Assembly: GCA_964472525.1 (NCBI GenBank)
Contig: CAYYLL010000038.1
Coordinates: 1-27,789, forward strand
DNA from: SZUA-37 sp964472525
GTDB lineage: Bacteria; Pseudomonadota; Gammaproteobacteria; UBA6429; Thiohalophilaceae
Reading direction: 5' to 3'
DNA: 27,789 nucleotides
Shown here: positions 24,947-27,789 of the stretch, piece by piece
How the letters are laid out: the number at the start of each line of letters is the position of its first letter
How positions within the stretch are numbered: position 1 is the stretch's first letter
The notes under the pieces: model-generated
Databases searched by the model: none
Told to the model about the DNA's origin: nothing
Seen by the model: only the letters and a program-made list of their open reading frames with translations
Made by a program: the position numbers and the translations under genes

Positions 24947-25488
24947 TATTCTCTACATTTAAGATTAATAGTTTATCCTGATACCAGTCTTTCCTTGAAA
25001 GGAAGATGGGTATTCATGTTTTGTCCTCATCTAGTTAACTTCAAAAGAAAAAAATCTTGTACTGATTAATCCTGCCAAGACAGATTGAATAGTACTGGTG
25101 ATTTTGCTTTTTCTGTCCTGTTTGGATCATGCGAAAATCTGGTCGAGTAGCACGTTTATGCTACTGCATAAACTCATAATGCGTATACAACGTGCGCAGA
25201 TCACACAAAGAATCTCTTATTAATTCCTCTGTTCATGCTGAACCTTATTTGACAAGCTTCGGCTTCACTCAAGAGAATCTTGTCGACTATAACCGGGAAG
25301 CAACAGTAAATCAAAATGTTATGTGTGTTCCCTTCAACAGGCCTGCCCAGAGTCTCACCAAAGGACTCAGGGCGCGAACAGAATTAATCAGCTAATGTTT
25401 TGAATAAGCACGCTACCGCCCTACCATGCATAAACACAAGTATAAGGACTTATTTCAACACACCTTCCGTTGGTGTTTTGTATAAGTT
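24947..25488. other. 542-bp leader region between rfaH-like gene and wzz
   Basis: Contains the first ops element near its upstream end, and then about 460 nt without a supportable gene on the transcribed strand. A perfect 6-bp-stem hairpin (GTAGCA-loop-TGCTAC, 25147-25164) and a TTCCTT/AAGGAA palindrome near 24992-25005 are present. GAGAA before the wzz ATG is a usable Shine-Dalgarno sequence. A hairpin just after the rfaH-like stop (ACACC/GGTGT around 25459-25482) has no T-run. I found no riboswitch I could name. Confidence 0.5.
25409..25420 (-). promoter_or_regulatory. ops element (RfaH recruitment), upstream of wzz
   Basis: The minus strand reads GGCGGTAGCGTG, a 12/12 match to the ops sequence found in JUMPstart leaders of enterobacterial O-antigen, capsule and LPS core operons, followed by CTTATT. 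It lies 68 nt after the stop of the RfaH-like gene and in the sense orientation for wzz and the glycan genes. A possible -10 box (TATACT, minus strand, 25444-25439) lies 19 nt before it, but no good -35 goes with it. Confidence 0.92.
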
Positions 25489-25995
25489 TTAAGCTAAAAG
25501 CAAATCGTGTTGGCTGATTGTAACTTCAGAACGTTTACCCACAATATCAAGTAATATACTTACACGCTCAGTACTTTTCTTTTTGTTATAAATACCACTG
25601 TATCCAGCAAATGGGCCATCAATAATACTGACCCTGTCGCCCATCTTCATCTCTCTTTTCTCTATTTCCTGGAAGCCCAACTCGTCTTCATTAGCTTTCA
25701 ATGTTTCAAGCAACTCGACAGGCACTATCGCCGGGATGCCACCAAACTGGATAAGTCGGGAAACACCCAGAGTCGATCGGATAGGTGCCCAATTATCCGT
25801 TTGTGTACTCAAGTAAATAAAAAGGTATCGCGGAAAGAATGCTTCAATGACTTTAATATAACGGTTATTACGGCGACGACGTAATTTAGCCCTTGGTAGA
25901 TAAGTTTCAAAACCTTGTCGACTGAGATTTTCCTCGGCCTGTTTTTCCATCCGGGGTTTAGTGTGGATTAAGTACCAGAAACGTTGGTTTAACAT
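25489..25995 (-). CDS. rfaH: RfaH-like specialised NusG paralogue (transcription elongation/antitermination)
   Basis: 168 residues from the ATG at 25995; a TTG at 26022 would overlap the upstream gene. NGN domain: FWYLIHTKPRMEKQAEENLS (6-25), FFPRYLFIYLS (53-63), then STLGVSRLIQFGG and IPAIVPVELLETL, which parallel the GVSHFVRFG and PAIVPSAV segments of E. coli RfaH. C-terminal KOW: KMGDRVSIIDGPFAGYSGIY (117-136). It should bind RNA polymerase at ops and suppress Rho termination in the long AT-rich operon. The presence of two ops sites downstream supports RfaH rather than NusG. Whether its KOW domain refolds as in E. coli RfaH cannot be told. It lies 7 bp after the MarR-type gene. Confidence 0.88.
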   Translation of the reverse strand: MLNQRFWYLIHTKPRMEKQAEENLSRQGFETYLPRAKLRRRRNNRYIKVIEAFFPRYLFIYLSTQTDNWAPIRSTLGVSRLIQFGGIPAIVPVELLETLKANEDELGFQEIEKREMKMGDRVSIIDGPFAGYSGIYNKKKSTERVSILLDIVGKRSEVTISQHDLLLA

Positions 25996-26002
25996 ATAGT
26001 TA

Positions 26003-26356
26003 TTATTTTCCCTGTTCTTCAACTTGTGCGGCTTCGAGTTTGAGACTGGATATTTCTTTTTTTATTTCCTCATACTCCTGCATTTTTATTTTCAGATAGC
26101 TATACGTTAACTTGGCTTTTTCCTCGACCCCCCGTGGGGTCAGGATATACATGTAGGCCTTTTTGTTATTATTACCATAGAAATTTTTGGCCTTCAAATA
26201 ACCTTTTTTGACAAGGGATTTGACGCAATAATTGGCTTTGCCAAGGCTGATGCCCATGCGTGCTGCTATTTCCCGCTGGCTGAGTTGGGGTTCACCTTTG
26301 ACCAACTTCAACAGCTTGTATGTTATTTCGTCATGCAAATGCTTAGTACCGTTCAA
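26003..26356 (-). CDS. EPS-associated MarR-type winged-helix regulator
   Basis: 117 residues. EITYKLLKLVKGEPQLSQRE and IAARMGISLGKANYCVKSLV form a winged helix-turn-helix with recognition helix GKANYCVKSLVKKGYLKAKN; AYMYILTPRGVEEKAKLT is the wing and linker, followed by a C-terminal coiled coil (about 85-115). This matches the MarR family of exopolysaccharide-associated regulators that sit at the head of EPS loci. The start is a TTG at 26356 (or a second TTG at 26338); neither has a clear Shine-Dalgarno sequence, so the N-terminus is uncertain. It probably controls the rfaH-like gene and the downstream cluster, possibly including itself. Confidence 0.85.
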   Translation of the reverse strand: MNGTKHLHDEITYKLLKLVKGEPQLSQREIAARMGISLGKANYCVKSLVKKGYLKAKNFYGNNNKKAYMYILTPRGVEEKAKLTYSYLKIKMQEYEEIKKEISSLKLEAAQVEEQGK

Positions 26357-26372
26357 TGGTTGAACATAGAAG

Positions 26373-26400
26373 ATATTAGCAGGTTAAATAACGAAATCAA
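26373..26400 (-). promoter_or_regulatory. putative sigma-70 promoter for the marR-rfaH pair
   Basis: On the minus strand, TTGATT (26400-26395) and TAATAT (26378-26373) are separated by 16 bp. Each hexamer matches four or five of six consensus bases. The predicted transcript would start about 10 nt before the TTG at 26356, giving a very short leader. This fits the 93-bp gap after uvrB and would make the glycan locus independent of uvrB transcription. Confidence 0.5.
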
Positions 26401-26449
26401 GGGTTTATTTTTGAATGATCAGAGACTGTCAAAAAATAGACAATTGATA

Positions 26450-27789
26450 TTAGCCTGCCACCTGAGTCGATAAGCCGAACCCCTGCTTTCGCAGTTCATC
26501 GATTTCATCTCTCAGCTGTGCAGCTTCTTCAAATTCCAGTTCACGGGCATGCTTGAACATCTTCTGCTCAAGTTGTTTGATTTTCTTCGCCAGCATTTCC
26601 GGCGACATGCTCAGATACTGGCCTGGCACCTCGGCCACTTTTGCTCGATGGCGCTGATTGGCGGCCGCCGCACCATAGGCGCCTTCGAGGATGTCCGCGA
26701 CTTCTTTTTTGATTGTAGTTGGGGTAATCCCGTGCTTGAGATTAAAAGCTATTTGTTTATCTCGGCGGCGTTCGGTTTCCTCGATGGCACGTTGCATGGA
26801 GCCTGTAATCCGGTCGGCGTAGAGAATAGCCTTGCCCCTGACATTACGTGCGGCGCGGCCGATGGTCTGGATCAGGGAGCGATCGGAACGCAGGAAGCCT
26901 TCCTTGTCGGCATCGAGAATAGCCACCAATGAGACTTCAGGGATATCCAGCCCTTCACGCAGCAGGTTGATACCTACCAGCACGTCGAATTCTCCCAGAC
27001 GCAGGTCACGCAGGATCTCGATGCGCTCGACAGTGTCGATATCCGAATGCATGTAGCGCACCCGAACACCGTGATCAGCCAGATAGTCCGTTAAGTCCTC
27101 GGCCATGCGTTTGGTCAGGGTGGTCACCAGTACCCGATCACCAACATCAGTGCGTTTGTTAATTTCAGACAGCAGATCATCCACCTGGCTGGTGGCGGGT
27201 CGAACTTCCAGTTCGGGATCGACTAATCCGGTTGGGCGTACGACCTGTTCGATCACCGCCCCGGTGTGTTCTTTCTCATACAGCCCCGGTGTCGCCGAAA
27301 GAAAAATGGTCTGCGGCACCAGTCGTTCAAATTCATCGAAGCGCAGGGGTCGGTTGTCCAGTGCCGAGGGCAGGCGAAACCCGTATTCCACCAGATTTTC
27401 CTTGCGCGCCCGATCGCCCTTGTACATGCCACCCAGCTGGGGAATGGTGACATGGGATTCATCGATAATCAGCAGCGCATTATCTGGCAGATAGTCAATA
27501 AAGGTCGGTGGCGGTTCACCGGGGTTACGCCCAGAGAGGTAGCGTGAATAATTTTCAATGCCCGAGCAGTAGCCCAGTTCCAGCATCATCTCAATATCAA
27601 ATTTTACCCGTTGTTCCAGGCGCTGCGCCTCAACCAGTTTATTGGCGGCATAAAGCTGCTCCAGCCGCTCCTTTAATTCCACCTTGATCTGTTCAATCGC
27701 GTTGATAATGGTTTCCCGTGGGGTAACGTAGTGAGTCTTGGGGTAAATGGTCAGGCGCGGCACCCGTTTCAGGACTTCGCCGGTGAGCG
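26450..27789 (-). CDS. uvrB: excinuclease ABC subunit B (UvrB), N-terminus outside the window
   Basis: DNA helicase-like subunit that verifies damage and loads UvrC in nucleotide excision repair. About 446 codons of some 670 are present, running off the right edge in frame (LTGEVLKRVPRLTIYPKTHY). Seen: YCSGIENYSRYLSGRNPGEP, LLIIDESHVTIPQLGGMYKG (DEAD-like Walker B, DES-H form), QTIFLSATPG, VLVTTLTKRMAEDL, MHSDIDTVERIEILRDLR, GINLLREGLDIPEVSLVAI, QTIGRAARN and the C-terminal UVR motif FEEAAQLRDEIDELRKQ that binds UvrC. GC content is clearly higher than the glycan genes, as for a core gene. It forms the right boundary of the acquired region. Confidence 0.98.
   Translation of the reverse strand, partial: LTGEVLKRVPRLTIYPKTHYVTPRETIINAIEQIKVELKERLEQLYAANKLVEAQRLEQRVKFDIEMMLELGYCSGIENYSRYLSGRNPGEPPPTFIDYLPDNALLIIDESHVTIPQLGGMYKGDRARKENLVEYGFRLPSALDNRPLRFDEFERLVPQTIFLSATPGLYEKEHTGAVIEQVVRPTGLVDPELEVRPATSQVDDLLSEINKRTDVGDRVLVTTLTKRMAEDLTDYLADHGVRVRYMHSDIDTVERIEILRDLRLGEFDVLVGINLLREGLDIPEVSLVAILDADKEGFLRSDRSLIQTIGRAARNVRGKAILYADRITGSMQRAIEETERRRDKQIAFNLKHGITPTTIKKEVADILEGAYGAAAANQRHRAKVAEVPGQYLSMSPEMLAKKIKQLEQKMFKHARELEFEEAAQLRDEIDELRKQGFGLSTQVAG

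Noticed and set aside
25192..25395. Plus-strand 67-codon ORF in the wzz leader
   Set aside because: Antisense to the ops-driven transcript, no family, composition like the surrounding leader.

Overview
The window looks like chromosomal DNA of a gammaproteobacterium carrying a surface-polysaccharide (or other glycoconjugate) locus. The lineage call rests on a house-keeping uvrB, a NusG-paralogue of the RfaH type, and two perfect-core ops elements, the RfaH recruitment signal best known from gammaproteobacteria. I cannot name the genus. Every convincing gene reads leftward (minus strand). uvrB and the IS256 element are of ordinary GC content, while the glycan genes between them are visibly AT-rich and full of A/T homopolymers. 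That suggests a horizontally acquired locus next to uvrB.

Layout in the direction of transcription (right to left). 27789-26450 is the 3' two-thirds of uvrB. 26356-25489 holds a small winged-helix regulator of the EPS-associated MarR type and an RfaH-like elongation factor. 25420-25409 is the first ops element, followed by about 460 nt of untranslated leader and a Wzz-type chain-length/co-polymerase gene (24946-24125). 24124-23391 is a 734-bp spacer with a GC-richer orphan fragment, a near-perfect 32-bp inverted repeat (MITE-like) and a second ops element just upstream of pseB. 23390-17240 encodes a complete pseudaminic-acid (Pse) route: PseB, PseC, PseF, a PseG-PseH fusion, a formyltransferase-like protein and PseI. 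Several of these genes overlap by ATGA. A LmbE-type deacetylase follows, overlapping the end of pseI.

16523-5241 is a tightly packed assembly/modification block. It contains two large proteins I could not assign (GT-A-like and GT-B-like), a DUF115/GT42-like protein, a second and divergent CTP_transf_3 (SpsF/NeuA-like) protein, a GT2 glycosyltransferase, a NodB-type polysaccharide deacetylase, two class I methyltransferases, a fused MsbA/PglK-like ABC exporter and two GT4-like glycosyltransferases. 4948-4130 is a decayed IS3-family element with recognisable terminal inverted repeats. 4019-1331 adds two more methyltransferases and a GT4 glycosyltransferase. 1095-1 is an IS256-family element whose distal part lies outside the window.

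Working model (inference): RfaH made inside the locus loads at the two ops sites and keeps RNA polymerase going through more than 20 kb of glycan genes. PseB-C-H-G-I-F make CMP-pseudaminic acid. The formyltransferase-like and LmbE-type enzymes may change its N-acyl groups. The glycosyltransferases, methyltransferases and deacetylase build and decorate a Pse-containing glycan, and the ABC exporter could flip it. No initiating sugar-phosphate transferase, Wzx or Wzy is visible, so the locus probably continues beyond the left edge or relies on genes elsewhere.
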